The position numbers and the translations under genes were made by a program. A stretch of DNA of 64,000 nt from Aureimonas sp. ME7 (lineage in GTDB: Bacteria; Pseudomonadota; Alphaproteobacteria; Rhizobiales; Rhizobiaceae): NCBI RefSeq assembly GCF_903970965.1, contig NZ_CAJCKW010000002.1:540597-604596 (forward strand). Reading direction: 5' to 3'. Shown here piece after piece: positions 26,752 through 36,358 of this stretch; position 1 is the first letter of the stretch, and each line of letters opens with the position of its first letter. The notes beneath the pieces are model-generated. The model did not search any database. It was not told the DNA's origin and was given only the letters and a program-made list of their open reading frames with translations.

Positions 26752-27393
26752 TCAAGCCCGCCCGAGCGATGCCGCTTCGCGCGCGAGCGCGGTGATCTCG
26801 TCGAAACGACGCTCGGCCAGGAACTCCTTCGGCGCGACCCAGGAGCCGCCGACGCAGATCACGTTGGGCAGCGCTAGATACTCGGACACGTTCTTGGGCG
26901 AAACGCCGCCCGTCGGGCAAAAGCGGACGGTCTGGAACACCGGGGCGAGCGCCTTCAGATAGGGAATGCCGCCGAGTTGCTCGGCCGGAAAGAACTTCAG
27001 GATCTCGTAGCCTTCCTCGATCATCGCCATGAGTTCGCTCGGCGTCGCCGCGCCCGGCAGAAGCGGCACGTCGGCCGTCTTGGCGACATCAAGCACTTCG
27101 TGCGTCGTGCCGGGGGAGACGATGAACCGAGCGCCGGCATCCACGGCCTCGTCGAACTGGCGCGGCGTCAGGATCGTCCCGGCGCCGCACAACGCCTCGG
27201 GGACCTCAGCCGAGATCGCCCGGATCGCGTCGAGCGCGGCGGGCGTGCGCAGCGTCACCTCGATGCCCGGCAGGCCGCCGGCGCTCAGCGCGCGCGCCAG
27301 TTCGACCCCTTCCGCCGCGCTCTGAACGGCGACCACCGGCATGACCGGCTGTCCGGTCAGGATCTCGAGGAGAGCATGGGTCTTCTGGGTCAT
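26752..27393 (-). CDS. eda: 2-keto-3-deoxy-6-phosphogluconate aldolase
   Basis: The 213-residue class I aldolase has the KDPG motifs: GIEVTLRT with catalytic Glu45, GAGTILTP, VSPGTTHEV, LLPGAATPSE, and the Schiff-base lysine in EILKFFPAE (Lys133), then FCPTGGVSPKN. It splits KDPG into pyruvate and glyceraldehyde-3-phosphate in the Entner-Doudoroff pathway. AAAGGA lies 9 nt before the ATG. edd and zwf are not adjacent. Just downstream of the otsBA genes in transcription order but separated by a 90-nt gap. Confidence 0.95.
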   Translation of the reverse strand: MTQKTHALLEILTGQPVMPVVAVQSAAEGVELARALSAGGLPGIEVTLRTPAALDAIRAISAEVPEALCGAGTILTPRQFDEAVDAGARFIVSPGTTHEVLDVAKTADVPLLPGAATPSELMAMIEEGYEILKFFPAEQLGGIPYLKALAPVFQTVRFCPTGGVSPKNVSEYLALPNVICVGGSWVAPKEFLAERRFDEITALAREAASLGRA

Positions 27394-27483
27394 GGATCGG
27401 TGTCCTTTCGGCGCGTCGCGGATCGTGCCCGACGGTTTAGCCGATCCCTCGACATGCCGAAACCGCCGATTTCAATCGATTGG

Positions 27484-28935
27484 CTACCACATCGAAGCCG
27501 TGCCGAAGCGCAGGCGCGACCACCAGGAGCGCGGCTGAAGATCGCGCTCGGCCGGCGCGTCCAGAACCGCGAGAAACGTCTCGCACCAATTGTGCGCCGT
27601 GTTGGCGAAGACCTTGGCCCGCATCGCGGCATGGCGCTCGCGCCGCTCTTCCAGCGGCATGGAGGCGGCGCGATGCAGCGCGCGCGAGAGGTCGTCGGGC
27701 GAATACGGGTTGACGATCAACGCTTCGTTCAGCTCCGCCCGGGCGCCGGCGAAGCGCGACAGGATCAGAACGCCCGGGTCGTCGGGATCCTGCGCCGCCA
27801 CGAACTCCTTGGCGACGAGGTTCATGCCGTCGCGCAATGGCGTCACCATGCAGATCTGCGCCGCGCGGTAGATCCCGGCGAGCGCACGGCGCGTGAAGCC
27901 GTTCACCATGATCTGGATCGGATTCCAGTCGAGCGTCGCGAAGCGCCCGTTGATGTTGCCCGCCAGCCCTTCCAGCTCGACGCGCAGGTCGGCATAGGCC
28001 TCGACTTCGCCGCGCGAAACGGGCGCGACCTGCAGGAACTGCGTCTGCCCGCGCAGATCGGGATAGTCCTCCAGAAGCTGCTCGAAGCCGCGAAAGCGCT
28101 CCACGATGCCCTTGGAATAATCCATCCGGTCGACGCCGACGATCTGCTGACGCCCGCGCGAAATCTCGCGCACCATCGCCTCGTGCTCCTTCGCCTCGTC
28201 CGACAGGGCGAACTCGGCAAAGCCTTCCGCGTCGATGCCAATGGGAAAGGCGGATGCGCGCACGATGCGCCCGTCGGCGGTGCGCACCCGGTCGCCGTCG
28301 ATGTCGTGCGCGTCGAGTTCCTGAACGCAGAAGTCCACGAAGTTGCGCCGGTCGTTCTCGGTCTGGAAGCCGACGACGTCGTAGTCCAGCATGGCGCGCA
28401 CGAGGTCGTGGCTGGTCGGCAGCGCCGCCATCATGTCCGGGGGGCAGAACGGGATGTGGAGGAAGAAGCCGAGCCGCCCGTCATAGCCTTCCCGGCGCAA
28501 CTCGCTGCCGAGATAGAAGAAATGGTAGTCGTGGACCCAGACAAGGTCGTCCGCTTCCAGAAGCGGCATCAGGCGTTCGGCGAAGCGGCGGTTGACCGCG
28601 CGGTAGACCTGCGCCGACTTGCGATCGAAGGCGGCGATGTCGAGCCGGTAGTGAAGCAGCGGCCAGAGCGAGCGATTGGCGAAGCCGAAGTAGAAGCCCT
28701 CGATCTCCGACTCGCTCATGTCGATCGTCTTCAGGGCGGTGCTGCCGTGTTCCTCCGTGCGGATCTCGCTTCCCGTCCCCTCGTCCGAGATCGACCCGCT
28801 CCAGCCGAACCAGAGCCCGCCCCGCCGGCGCAGGGCATCGGCGAGACCGACCGCCAACCCGCCGGCGCGCCCCTCGTCCGACAGCGGACCGACGCGGTTG
28901 GAGACGACGACGAGGCGATGATTGTTTCCCGCCAT
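27484..28935 (-). CDS. otsA: Trehalose-6-phosphate synthase
   Basis: The 483-residue GT20 glycosyltransferase makes trehalose-6-phosphate from UDP-glucose and glucose-6-phosphate. Markers are VVSNRVGPL with GRAGGLAVGL at the N-terminus, WVHDYHFF, GFFLHIPFCPP, DRMDYSKGIVERF, and TPLRDGMNLVAKEFVA. It begins 2 nt after the otsB stop with GGAGG 10 nt upstream, so otsB-otsA form an operon for synthesis of this osmoprotectant and stress sugar. No EcfG-type promoter could be identified upstream of otsB. Confidence 0.97.
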   Translation of the reverse strand: MAGNNHRLVVVSNRVGPLSDEGRAGGLAVGLADALRRRGGLWFGWSGSISDEGTGSEIRTEEHGSTALKTIDMSESEIEGFYFGFANRSLWPLLHYRLDIAAFDRKSAQVYRAVNRRFAERLMPLLEADDLVWVHDYHFFYLGSELRREGYDGRLGFFLHIPFCPPDMMAALPTSHDLVRAMLDYDVVGFQTENDRRNFVDFCVQELDAHDIDGDRVRTADGRIVRASAFPIGIDAEGFAEFALSDEAKEHEAMVREISRGRQQIVGVDRMDYSKGIVERFRGFEQLLEDYPDLRGQTQFLQVAPVSRGEVEAYADLRVELEGLAGNINGRFATLDWNPIQIMVNGFTRRALAGIYRAAQICMVTPLRDGMNLVAKEFVAAQDPDDPGVLILSRFAGARAELNEALIVNPYSPDDLSRALHRAASMPLEERRERHAAMRAKVFANTAHNWCETFLAVLDAPAERDLQPRSWWSRLRFGTASMW

Positions 28936-28937
28936 GA

Positions 28938-29693
28938 TCAGGATGCCTCCGCAGTCTCGACCGCGTCGAGGCTCGGGCAGCCGAGCCAGCGATGCACGGA
29001 ATCGACGCAGGCGAGGCGATAGTCCGCCTCGCTCGGGCCCTCTCCGACCTTGATCGCGACGCCGTCCAGCGCCTTGACGGCCTGGAAGCCGAACTCGTCC
29101 GTCGTGTCGTCTCCGAGATAGACCGGGATGCGCCCGCGAAACGGCTCGTGGGTCATGAAGGCGGCGATCGCCTTGCCCTTGTCCATGCCACCCAGATGCA
29201 CCTCGACGATGTGGTCGCCCTTCATCACCGCATAACCCGGCTCGTCGCCGACGGCGTGCGAGACGAGCGCAATGGCCGCCGCCTCCAGTTCGGGATGGCC
29301 GCGATAATGCACGACAAGCGCCGTCTTCTTGTCCTCCAGCCGCAGCCGGGGTTCGGCGACGACGCCGTCCGCGAGAACGATGCGCACAGGATCGAGCGCC
29401 TCGGCGCCGGCGAGCGAGGTGATCTCGGCGCCCGGCGCCTCGCGCCGCTCCAACCCGTGGACACCGGCCGCCGCAAAGCCGAGCGGGCGAAGGAAACCGT
29501 CGAGATCGCCGATCCGCCGGCCGCTGATCACCGCGAAGGCCCCGTCGCACCCGGACTGCAATTCGCCGAGCCGCGAAATGGCTTCCGGCAAGATCCGAAC
29601 ATTTTCCGGCCGGTCCACCAGTTCGACCAGGGTTCCGTCGAAGTCGAGGAAAAGAGCGTGGCGGGCGGGATCGAGCATCGGGGGGAGGTTCAT
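28938..29693 (-). CDS. otsB: Trehalose-6-phosphate phosphatase
   Basis: The 251-residue HAD-family phosphatase has the nucleophile motif FLDFDGTLVEL, motif II in VISGRR, and motif III/IV in VYLGDDTTDEFGF, with the trehalose-phosphatase cap domain between. It removes phosphate from the OtsA product. I chose the ATG at 29693; an upstream in-frame GTG at 29729 is possible because a GGAGG-like stretch lies 14 nt from the ATG. It precedes otsA in the operon. Confidence 0.95.
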   Translation of the reverse strand: MNLPPMLDPARHALFLDFDGTLVELVDRPENVRILPEAISRLGELQSGCDGAFAVISGRRIGDLDGFLRPLGFAAAGVHGLERREAPGAEITSLAGAEALDPVRIVLADGVVAEPRLRLEDKKTALVVHYRGHPELEAAAIALVSHAVGDEPGYAVMKGDHIVEVHLGGMDKGKAIAAFMTHEPFRGRIPVYLGDDTTDEFGFQAVKALDGVAIKVGEGPSEADYRLACVDSVHRWLGCPSLDAVETAEAS

Positions 29694-29745
29694 GGGGCTC
29701 AAGATAGCCCTCCCCCGCCACAATGCCACCGCTAAACGGTCCTTT

Positions 29746-30360
29746 TCATGCCTTCGTCATAGACGCGGCGACCGCTCGTTCGGCTTTGCGGTAGGCTTCC
29801 ATGATCTTGCCGTCGTAGCCGTTGGCGGCGAAGTTCGGCCCGTTGTAGCGACGGGCAAACCCCTTCCAATCGCCAGCCGGGAGCAGGCTTTCCAGATGCT
29901 CGGCTCGCAGGAACCGGGCGACCACGACGAGTTGCCCGTCGATCGAAGCACGAACCAAGGCCGCCATCTCGTTCACCGAGTCGAAGCCAAGGCGGCGCCA
30001 ATGCGCGCCCATGACCTGGCCAAGGCCCCAGGACGTGGATTCGTAGGCGGCGCCCGCATCGATCGCCGCGGCGCGCTCCAGCAAGCGCCATCGCGCTTCC
30101 TGCCCGACCGGGTTGCGAACGGCGCCGGCCTTCGGGCTGGAAAGCCCTGCCGTGCGCGCGAGGCGGCGCGAGGGCTCGTCGAGCCGACGGTCGAAATAAT
30201 GCCCTTCGAAGCGGATCAACGGCTCGCTCCGCGTGCCGACCTTGGCGGTGGCGCGACCGCTCGTTTCCACCAGCGCGATCGCCAGGAGAACGGGCGCGGG
30301 CACGCGCTCCGTGGCTTCCACCCGGCGCGCGGCCGCCAGGACTTCGGGGGTGATGGTCAT
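29746..30360 (-). CDS. N-acetylmuramidase domain protein (PF11860-like) without signal peptide
   Basis: The 204-residue protein matches the N-acetylmuramidase family found in phage endolysins: LIRFEGHYFDRRL (about 46-58), the segment ESTSWGLGQVMGAHWRRLGF and a C-terminal RYNGPNFAANGYDGKIMEAYRKA. The Glu of FEGH is the probable catalytic acid. No signal peptide or peptidoglycan-binding domain is present, so either a holin-like route or another function is needed. GGAG lies 11 nt before the ATG. No other phage gene is nearby. Confidence 0.8.
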   Translation of the reverse strand: MTITPEVLAAARRVEATERVPAPVLLAIALVETSGRATAKVGTRSEPLIRFEGHYFDRRLDEPSRRLARTAGLSSPKAGAVRNPVGQEARWRLLERAAAIDAGAAYESTSWGLGQVMGAHWRRLGFDSVNEMAALVRASIDGQLVVVARFLRAEHLESLLPAGDWKGFARRYNGPNFAANGYDGKIMEAYRKAERAVAASMTKA

Positions 30361-30413
30361 GATGGCGTTCGCTCCGGGATCGAGGAGCGAACAGGATCGG
30401 GCGAGACGGGCAA

Positions 30414-30447
30414 GCGGGGAGGAAGCGTTGAGAAGCCGCCTCCCCGC
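30414..30447 (-). terminator. Possible terminator after dadA
   Basis: A 9-bp stem (GCGGGGAGG with CCTCCCCGC, 30414-30422/30439-30447) lies 21 nt past the dadA stop. There is no U-tract, so function as an intrinsic terminator is doubtful. Confidence 0.3.
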
Positions 30448-30467
30448 GATGGCGATCCGGCGAAGGA

Positions 30468-31781
30468 TCAGGCGGCCTGCGTGATGCGCTCCGCCTCGGC
30501 GCGCACGGCCGGCACGGGCTTCAACTCGGGCGCGACGAAGACGCCGGGCGCCGCGAAGTCTCCCGCGACTTCCGCCGCGATCGTGTCGGCGGTGATGGCC
30601 GACAGCGTCCAGCCGAGATGGCCGTGGCCGGTGTTGTAGTAGACGCCCTTGGCCTTTCCCCGTCCGACGCGTGGCAGCATGTCCGGCATCATCGGGCGAA
30701 GACCCGCCCAGGGCACGACGGAAGCAGTCGACACGCCGGGGAAGCGATGACGGCACCAGTCCACCAGCGGCTTGATGCGATCCATGCGGATATCGCGGTT
30801 CTCGCCGGCGAACTCGGCGGTGCCCGCGATGCGCAGGCGGTCCTCGCCGAGCCGGCTGGTGACGATCTTGGCCTTGTCGTCAAGCAGCGACACGAAGGGC
30901 GCGCCAGCGCGGCTCGCTTCGTCGGTGAGGTTCACGGTGATCGAATAGCCCTTCACGGGATAGATGTTGACCCGGTCCCCGAGTTCGGCCGCGAAGCGGC
31001 GGCTGGCGACGCCTGCGCAGACCACGACGGCGTCGAAATCCTCGCGCGTCGGCTCTCCCGCCTCGCCGAGCGGTTTCGAGAACACGGTGGCGCCCCCTTC
31101 GGCGCGTGCGGCAAGCCGGGTCACGTCCGCCTCGTAGCGGATCCGGCCGCCCCGGCGCAGAACCGCCTCGGCAAGGCCGCGCGTGTACTTGTGGATGTCG
31201 CCGGTGAAATCGGATTCGGTGAAGTAGCCGCCATGGAAACGACCGGCGAGCGCCGGCTCGATCTCGTGGATTTCGGCATCGTTGAGCGAGCGGCGCTGGA
31301 GCCCACCCTTGGCGTAGAGCTGGCTGACGCGGCCCGCATGCTCGAACTCGGCCTTCGATTCGTAGACATGGAGGATGCCGCGTTTGACGAGATCGAACCC
31401 GAAGCCTTCGCGATCGGCCATCTCGATCAGGTGGCGCCGCGCCGCGATGGCGAGCTTGACGGTGGCGACCGTGTTTTCCTCGTAGGAGCGCGCCGCCAGG
31501 ATGAACTCGGCCATCCAGGACAGCTTGTGCCAGGAGGGCGCGGGATGCACGAGCAGCGGCGCATCCTTCTTCAGCATCCACTTCAGACCCTTGAGGAAGG
31601 TCGCGGGCGAATTCCAGACCTCGGCGTTGGAGGCCGACAGCTGGCCGCCGTTGGCGAACGAGGTTTCCATGGCCGAATAGGCGTTGCGGTCGAAGACCGT
31701 CACGTCGAGGCCTTGCGAAAGCAGCTTGTAGGCGGTGGTGATACCGGTGATGCCGGCGCCGATCACGGCGACTGAGGTCAC
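30468..31781 (-). CDS. dadA: D-amino acid dehydrogenase (DadA family flavoenzyme)
   Basis: The 437-residue FAD enzyme of the DAO/DadA family oxidatively deaminates D-amino acids (or glycine) at the membrane. The N-terminus has the dinucleotide motif VAVIGAGITGITTAYKL and the DadA segment ETSFANGGQLSASNAEVW; the C-terminus has GLRPMMPDMLP and YNTGHGHLGWTLS, which bind FAD and substrate. The start is a GTG with AAAGGA 6 nt upstream. A tandem glycine riboswitch precedes it by 50 nt, so expression probably rises with glycine; this favours a role in glycine or D-alanine catabolism. Confidence 0.92.
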   Translation of the reverse strand: MTSVAVIGAGITGITTAYKLLSQGLDVTVFDRNAYSAMETSFANGGQLSASNAEVWNSPATFLKGLKWMLKKDAPLLVHPAPSWHKLSWMAEFILAARSYEENTVATVKLAIAARRHLIEMADREGFGFDLVKRGILHVYESKAEFEHAGRVSQLYAKGGLQRRSLNDAEIHEIEPALAGRFHGGYFTESDFTGDIHKYTRGLAEAVLRRGGRIRYEADVTRLAARAEGGATVFSKPLGEAGEPTREDFDAVVVCAGVASRRFAAELGDRVNIYPVKGYSITVNLTDEASRAGAPFVSLLDDKAKIVTSRLGEDRLRIAGTAEFAGENRDIRMDRIKPLVDWCRHRFPGVSTASVVPWAGLRPMMPDMLPRVGRGKAKGVYYNTGHGHLGWTLSAITADTIAAEVAGDFAAPGVFVAPELKPVPAVRAEAERITQAA

Positions 31782-31830
31782 GATAAATCCTTTCCCCGCT
31801 TGTCGCGGGTCTGGCTTCGTGCCCCTCCGT

Positions 31831-32007
31831 CACTGGCCTGAGAGTTTCACGGGGTGGGAGGCATTCCCTCGCCCGCTTTCTCCTTCGGCGGACGCCCGAA
31901 ACGGGACGTCACTCTCCGGATATGGTTTGCGCCGCGCGGTCCTTTTGCCTGAGAGTTTCCGGGGCGGTTGCTCCTTCGGCGCCGGCCTTTCGGCCGGTCT
32001 CTCCCGC
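31831..32007 (-). promoter_or_regulatory. Tandem glycine riboswitch upstream of dadA
   Basis: On the minus strand two consecutive glycine aptamers are visible. Aptamer I (32007 to about 31937) runs from GCGGGAGAG through GCCGAAGGAGCAA to ACTCTCAGGCAAAAGGACCG. Aptamer II (about 31920 to 31831) runs from CCGGAGAGTGACG through GCCGAAGGAGAAAGC to AAACTCTCAGGCCAGTG. These are the conserved P1/P3 core elements of the gcvT-type riboswitch, with a short linker of about 17 nt. It usually acts as an ON switch. It lies 50 nt ahead of the dadA GTG. Confidence 0.95.
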
Positions 32008-32023
32008 AAGCGGCGATCCCTTT

Positions 32024-32052
32024 GAGATATGCCGCTGCCGCCCGGTGGGCAA
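32024..32052 (-). promoter_or_regulatory. Candidate promoter for the riboswitch-dadA transcript
   Basis: On the minus strand TTGCCC (32052-32047) and TATCTC (32029-32024) are 17 nt apart. The implied start near 32017 falls about 10 nt ahead of the first aptamer. Confidence 0.35.
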
Positions 32053-32096
32053 GCGCAAAGAATCCGCATCCACCGATGAAATCGTGAGCATTCGCC

Positions 32097-33164
32097 TCAC
32101 GCAGCGTCGATGCGCCGGCCGGTTTCCGACGAGAACAGATGCAGCGCGGCGGGATCGAAGGTGACGCGCACGCGCTCGCCGAGGTCCTTGCGCACATGGC
32201 CGGGCGTGCGAAGGGCGATGTCGGCGCTCCCGGATGGCAGCGTGCCGTAGAGATAGGTTTCCGCCCCCACGCGCTCGATGGCGCTCAAGGTAACCTCGAC
32301 CGTGGGCCGACCCGCCGTCTCGCCGTCCACGATCGCGATATGCTCGGGCCGAATGCCGAGCATGCGCTCCGCGCCCGCACCCCGGACATCGATCGCCCGT
32401 TCCATGCCCTCGATCCGCATCGCTTCGGGTAGAGAGACGAGGTTCATCGCGGGCGACCCGATGAAGCTCGCGACGAAAAGCGAGGCCGGCCGTTCGTAGA
32501 CCTCGATCGGCGTTCCGACCTGCTCCACCTGCCCCCCGTTCAACACCACCAGCCGGTCGGCCAGCGTCATGGCTTCGAGCTGATCGTGCGTCACGTAGAG
32601 GCTGGTGGTCGCCAGGCGCTTCTGCAGCCGGCGGATTTCGGCGCGCATCGAGACGCGCAACTTGGCGTCGAGATTGGACAGGGGCTCATCGAAGAGGAAG
32701 GCGGAGGGCTCGCGCACGATCGCCCGGCCCATGGCGACGCGCTGGCGCTGGCCGCCGGAAAGCTGGCCCGGCTTGCGGTCGAGATAGGCTTCGATCTCGA
32801 GGGCGCGGGCGGCGTCCCCGATGCGCCGTTCGATCTCGGGCGCCGGCATCCTGCGGTTCTTCAGGCCGTAGGCGAGGTTCTGGCGAACGCTCATATGCGG
32901 ATAGAGCGCATAGTTCTGGAACACCATGGCGATGTCGCGGTCGGCAGGCTCGAGGTCGTTGACCCGCCGGTCTCCGATCCGCACCTCGCCTGACGTGATC
33001 GATTCCAGCCCCGCGACCATGCGCAGAAGCGTGGACTTGCCGCAGCCCGACGGACCGACCAGCACCACGAACTCGCCGTCCGCGATGTCGAGCGAGATGC
33101 CCTTCACCGCCTCCTGCCCGTTGGGATAGGTCTTCGCGACGTCTTGGAGGGTGATCGAGGCCAT
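32097..33164 (-). CDS. ugpC: sn-Glycerol-3-phosphate ABC transporter, ATP-binding protein
   Basis: The 355-residue CUT1-type ATPase has Walker [10 protein letters not shown], signature [14 protein letters not shown], Walker [13 protein letters not shown] and the C-terminal MalK/UgpC regulatory (TOBE) domain. It energises import of glycerol-3-phosphate and glycerophosphodiesters. The ATG shares one base with the ugpE stop (TAATG). It is the last gene of the operon ugpB-A-E-C. The substrate assignment comes from the operon partners, since this ATPase family serves many sugars. Confidence 0.93.
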   Translation of the reverse strand: MASITLQDVAKTYPNGQEAVKGISLDIADGEFVVLVGPSGCGKSTLLRMVAGLESITSGEVRIGDRRVNDLEPADRDIAMVFQNYALYPHMSVRQNLAYGLKNRRMPAPEIERRIGDAARALEIEAYLDRKPGQLSGGQRQRVAMGRAIVREPSAFLFDEPLSNLDAKLRVSMRAEIRRLQKRLATTSLYVTHDQLEAMTLADRLVVLNGGQVEQVGTPIEVYERPASLFVASFIGSPAMNLVSLPEAMRIEGMERAIDVRGAGAERMLGIRPEHIAIVDGETAGRPTVEVTLSAIERVGAETYLYGTLPSGSADIALRTPGHVRKDLGERVRVTFDPAALHLFSSETGRRIDAA

Positions 33165-34012
33165 TACTTTTCCGATTCCACGAGACCTTTGACGAACCAG
33201 CGCTGCATCAGCACCACCACGAGAACGGGCGGCAGGATGGCGAGGATCGCCGTCACCATGACGAGGTTCCAGGGCGTGTCGGCATCGGCGAAGGAAACCA
33301 TCTTCTTCAGCGCGATGACGATCGTGTTCATGGAGTTGTCGTTGGTGACGAGGAGCGGCCAGAGATACTGCGTCCAGCCGTAGATGAAGAGGATGACGAA
33401 GAGCGCGGCGATGTTGGTCTTCGACAGGGGAAGGAGGATGTCCCGGAAGAAGCGCATCGGCCCGGCCGCATCCACCCGCGCCGCTTCCACGAGCTCGCCG
33501 GGAATGGTCAGGAAGAACTGCCGGAACAGGAGCGTCGCCGTGGCGGATGCGACGAGGGGCAGGATCAGCCCGGCATAGGTGTCGATCAGCCCAAGATCCA
33601 CCATCACCTTGTAGGTCGGCAGGATGCGCACCTCGACCGGCAGCATCAGCGTCATGAAGATCAGCCAGAAGAAGGCCATGCGGAAGGGGAAGCGGAAGAA
33701 GACGATGGCGAAGGCCGACAGGAGCGAGATCACGATCTTGCCGAGCGCGATGCCGAGCGCCATCACGCTCGTATTGAAGAGGAGCGTCCAGACGTCGACG
33801 CCGCCGATCCGCCCGACGCCGCCGAAGAGCGCCTGCCCGTAGTTCTCCGCGAACCGGTCTCCCGGCACGAGCGGCAGCGGCGGGCGCAGGATTTCGGGCA
33901 CCGAAAGGGTGGAGGCGACGAACGTGTAGTAGATCGGAAAGGCGACGACGAGGACGCCGAGGATCAGGACGCCGTGGGCGATCGCGGTGGCGAAGGGTCG
34001 GTTCTCGATCAT
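33164..34012 (-). CDS. ugpE: sn-Glycerol-3-phosphate ABC transporter, permease
   Basis: The 282-residue inner membrane protein has six hydrophobic segments and the permease EAA loop [26 protein letters not shown]. It forms the channel with UgpA. A 4-nt gap separates it from ugpA and a 1-nt overlap links it to ugpC. Its sequence begins [23 protein letters not shown], close to known UgpE proteins. Confidence 0.92.
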   Translation of the reverse strand: MIENRPFATAIAHGVLILGVLVVAFPIYYTFVASTLSVPEILRPPLPLVPGDRFAENYGQALFGGVGRIGGVDVWTLLFNTSVMALGIALGKIVISLLSAFAIVFFRFPFRMAFFWLIFMTLMLPVEVRILPTYKVMVDLGLIDTYAGLILPLVASATATLLFRQFFLTIPGELVEAARVDAAGPMRFFRDILLPLSKTNIAALFVILFIYGWTQYLWPLLVTNDNSMNTIVIALKKMVSFADADTPWNLVMVTAILAILPPVLVVVLMQRWFVKGLVESEK

Positions 34013-34016
34013 CGGC

Positions 34017-34901
34017 TCAACCGTAATGGACGCGCCGCTCGACGAAGCGGAACTGGAAGGCGGTGAGCGCCACGACGATCGCCATCAGGATCACCGACTG
34101 CGCGGCGGAGGCGCCGAGATTGAGGTTCACGAACCCGTCCGTATAGACCTTGTAGACCAGCGTCTCGGTGGCCTTGGCCGGTCCGCCGCCGGTGACCGCG
34201 TCGATGATGCCGAACGTGTCGAAGAAGGCGTAGACGGTGTTGACGACGAGCAGGAAGAACGTCGTCGGCGCGATCAAGGGAAACACGATCGTCCAGAAGC
34301 GCTTCGGCCCCCTCGCCCCGTCGATCGCGGCCGCCTCGATCAGCGAGCGCGGGATCGACTGGAGCGCGGCGACGAAGAACAGGAAGTTGTAGGAAATCTG
34401 CTTCCAGGCCGCCGCGACCACCACGAGCAGCATCGCCTGCTCGCCCTTCAGGAGCGGATCCCAGCCGAAGCCGGCCGAGCGCAGCATATAGGCGAAGGTC
34501 CCCATGGTCGGGTTGAACATGAAAAGCCACAGCATGCCGGCGACGGCCGGCGCCACCGCATAGGGCCAGATCAGAAGAGTGCGATAGAAGGCGCGGCCTC
34601 GCAGCACCTTTTCCGCCGAGGTCGCGAGGAGCAGCGCGAGCCCCATGGCAAGGACGGCCGTGGACAGGCTGAAGAACACCGTCGTCTTCAACGCGTGGAG
34701 ATAGGACGGGTCGCTCAGGACCTGCCGGAAGTTGGCGAGCCCGACGAACTCGGTCTTCAGCCCGAACGCGTCCTCGCGCAGGACGGACTGATAGAGCGCC
34801 TGGGCGCCCGGCCAGTAGAAGAAAACCAGCGTCACCGCGACCTGAGGCGCCAGCAGGAGATAGGGCAGGAACTTGTTGGGAAAGATGACGCGAGTGTTCA
34901 A
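34017..34901 (-). CDS. ugpA: sn-Glycerol-3-phosphate ABC transporter, permease
   Basis: The 294-residue permease has six hydrophobic segments and the EAA loop [28 protein letters not shown]. The N-terminal [42 protein letters not shown] is characteristic of UgpA. It lies 77 nt downstream of ugpB; the gap contains a strong hairpin that may lower permease expression relative to the binding protein. Confidence 0.93.
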   Translation of the reverse strand: MNTRVIFPNKFLPYLLLAPQVAVTLVFFYWPGAQALYQSVLREDAFGLKTEFVGLANFRQVLSDPSYLHALKTTVFFSLSTAVLAMGLALLLATSAEKVLRGRAFYRTLLIWPYAVAPAVAGMLWLFMFNPTMGTFAYMLRSAGFGWDPLLKGEQAMLLVVVAAAWKQISYNFLFFVAALQSIPRSLIEAAAIDGARGPKRFWTIVFPLIAPTTFFLLVVNTVYAFFDTFGIIDAVTGGGPAKATETLVYKVYTDGFVNLNLGASAAQSVILMAIVVALTAFQFRFVERRVHYG

Positions 34902-34928
34902 CGAGTGGCTCGTCCTTCAAGACAGACA

Positions 34929-34955
34929 AGCGTTCCGCCGGGTCGGCGGAACGCT
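34929..34955 (-). terminator. Intercistronic hairpin between ugpB and ugpA (attenuator or mRNA stabiliser)
   Basis: A perfect 12-bp stem (AGCGTTCCGCCG with CGGCGGAACGCT, 34929-34940/34944-34955) closes on a 3-nt loop, 23 nt past the ugpB stop. No U-tract follows on the minus strand. Such hairpins between binding-protein and permease genes commonly protect the upstream message and keep the binding protein in excess. Confidence 0.65.
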
Positions 34956-34978
34956 GGAGGCAAGCGGCGAAGCGCGGG

Positions 34979-36289
34979 TTAGCGGCCAACGGCCTGGGCG
35001 ATCGCAGCGTTGCCGCGCTCGACGGCCTTGGCCAGAGCCGTCTTGGCGTCCTGGCTGCCGTTCAGCATGGCCTCGAACTCCTCGTTCATGATGTCGCGGA
35101 CCTGCGGCAGGTTGACGAGGCGAACACCCTTCGAGTTTTCCGTCGGCGCCTTGCCCAGCATCTGCTGGATCGGGATCTCGCGGCCCGGGTTCTTCTCGTA
35201 GAAGCCGGAGGCCTTCGTCGCCTCGTAGGCGGCGAGCGTCACCGGGAGATAGCCCGAGACCTGATGCAGGCGGGACTGGATGTCGGTCTGCGACAGGAAG
35301 TCGAAGAAGGTGGCGACGCCCTTGTATTCGGCGTCCGACTTGCCGGCGAAGACCCAAAGGCTGGCGCCGCCCGGGATCGTGTTCTGCGGCGCGCCGTTGC
35401 CCTTCGGGTCGTAGGGAAGCTGGCCGGTGCCGTAGTTCATGCCCGACTTCACGACGTCGCCGAGGCCGCCCGACGATTCGGTCAGCATGGCGCATTCGCC
35501 CGACAGGAAGAGCTGCTTGGCCTCCGCCGTGCGCCCGCCGTAGCGGAATGTGCCGTCCTTGGCGAGATCGGCGATGGCCTGGAAGTGATCGACGAAGATC
35601 GGCGCGTCGAACTCAAGCTTGACGTCGAGGCTCGCCAAACCGTTCTCGTTCGAGCCGTAGGGCACGTTGTTCCAGGCGGCGAAGTTCTCCGTCTGGATCC
35701 AGGTCAGCCAGGTGGAGGTGAACCCACAGGGGCTGGCGCCGGACGCCTTGATCTTCTTCGCGGCGTCGAAGACCTCCGGCCAGGCCTTGGGCGGGTTCTC
35801 CGCATCGAGGCCGGCCTTCTGGAAGGCGTCCTTGTTGTAGTAGAGGATCGGCGAGGAGGAATTGTACGGGAAGCTTAGCATCGTCCCGTCGGGTTTGGAA
35901 TAGTAGGATACGATGCCCGGCAGGTACTTCGACTTGTCGAAGGAGAAGCCGCTCTCCTCCAGCACCTCGGCTGCCGGCTTGATCGCGCCCTCGGCGCCCA
36001 TCATCACGCCGGTGCCGGCGTCGAAGACCTGGATGATCGCCGGCGCCTGGCGGGCGCGAAAGGCGGCGATACCGGCGTTCAGCGTCTCGGGGTACGTGCC
36101 CTTGAAGACGGGGACCACCTTGTAGTCCGACTGCTTCTCGTTGAACTCCTTGGCCAACTGGTCGACCACGTCGTTGTTGGCGCCGTTCATGGCGTGCCAC
36201 CACTGGATCTCGGTCTGCGCCGAGGCGTGGACGGTGGTGGCCAGAAGGGCGGCGAGAAGGCACGCCGTGGCGGTCGTTGTCTTGGTCAT
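34979..36289 (-). CDS. ugpB: sn-Glycerol-3-phosphate ABC transporter, substrate-binding protein
   Basis: The 436-residue periplasmic protein has a signal peptide ending HASAQ and the UgpB landmarks TEIQWWHAMNGANNDVVDQLAKEFN, VFKGTYPETLNAGIAAFRA, FPYNSSSPILYYNKDAF, and GGASLWVFAGKSDAEYKG. UgpB binds glycerol-3-phosphate and also glycerophosphocholine, which fits the neighbouring choline genes. A Pho box lies about 70 nt upstream, so phosphate starvation should induce the operon. Confidence 0.95.
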   Translation of the reverse strand: MTKTTTATACLLAALLATTVHASAQTEIQWWHAMNGANNDVVDQLAKEFNEKQSDYKVVPVFKGTYPETLNAGIAAFRARQAPAIIQVFDAGTGVMMGAEGAIKPAAEVLEESGFSFDKSKYLPGIVSYYSKPDGTMLSFPYNSSSPILYYNKDAFQKAGLDAENPPKAWPEVFDAAKKIKASGASPCGFTSTWLTWIQTENFAAWNNVPYGSNENGLASLDVKLEFDAPIFVDHFQAIADLAKDGTFRYGGRTAEAKQLFLSGECAMLTESSGGLGDVVKSGMNYGTGQLPYDPKGNGAPQNTIPGGASLWVFAGKSDAEYKGVATFFDFLSQTDIQSRLHQVSGYLPVTLAAYEATKASGFYEKNPGREIPIQQMLGKAPTENSKGVRLVNLPQVRDIMNEEFEAMLNGSQDAKTALAKAVERGNAAIAQAVGR

Positions 36290-36358
36290 GTCGAAGAATC
36301 GCTCCCAGCGCCGGGCCTTGATGGCCCCGGTCCGTCACCGCCCTCCTAGCGGCGCGAA

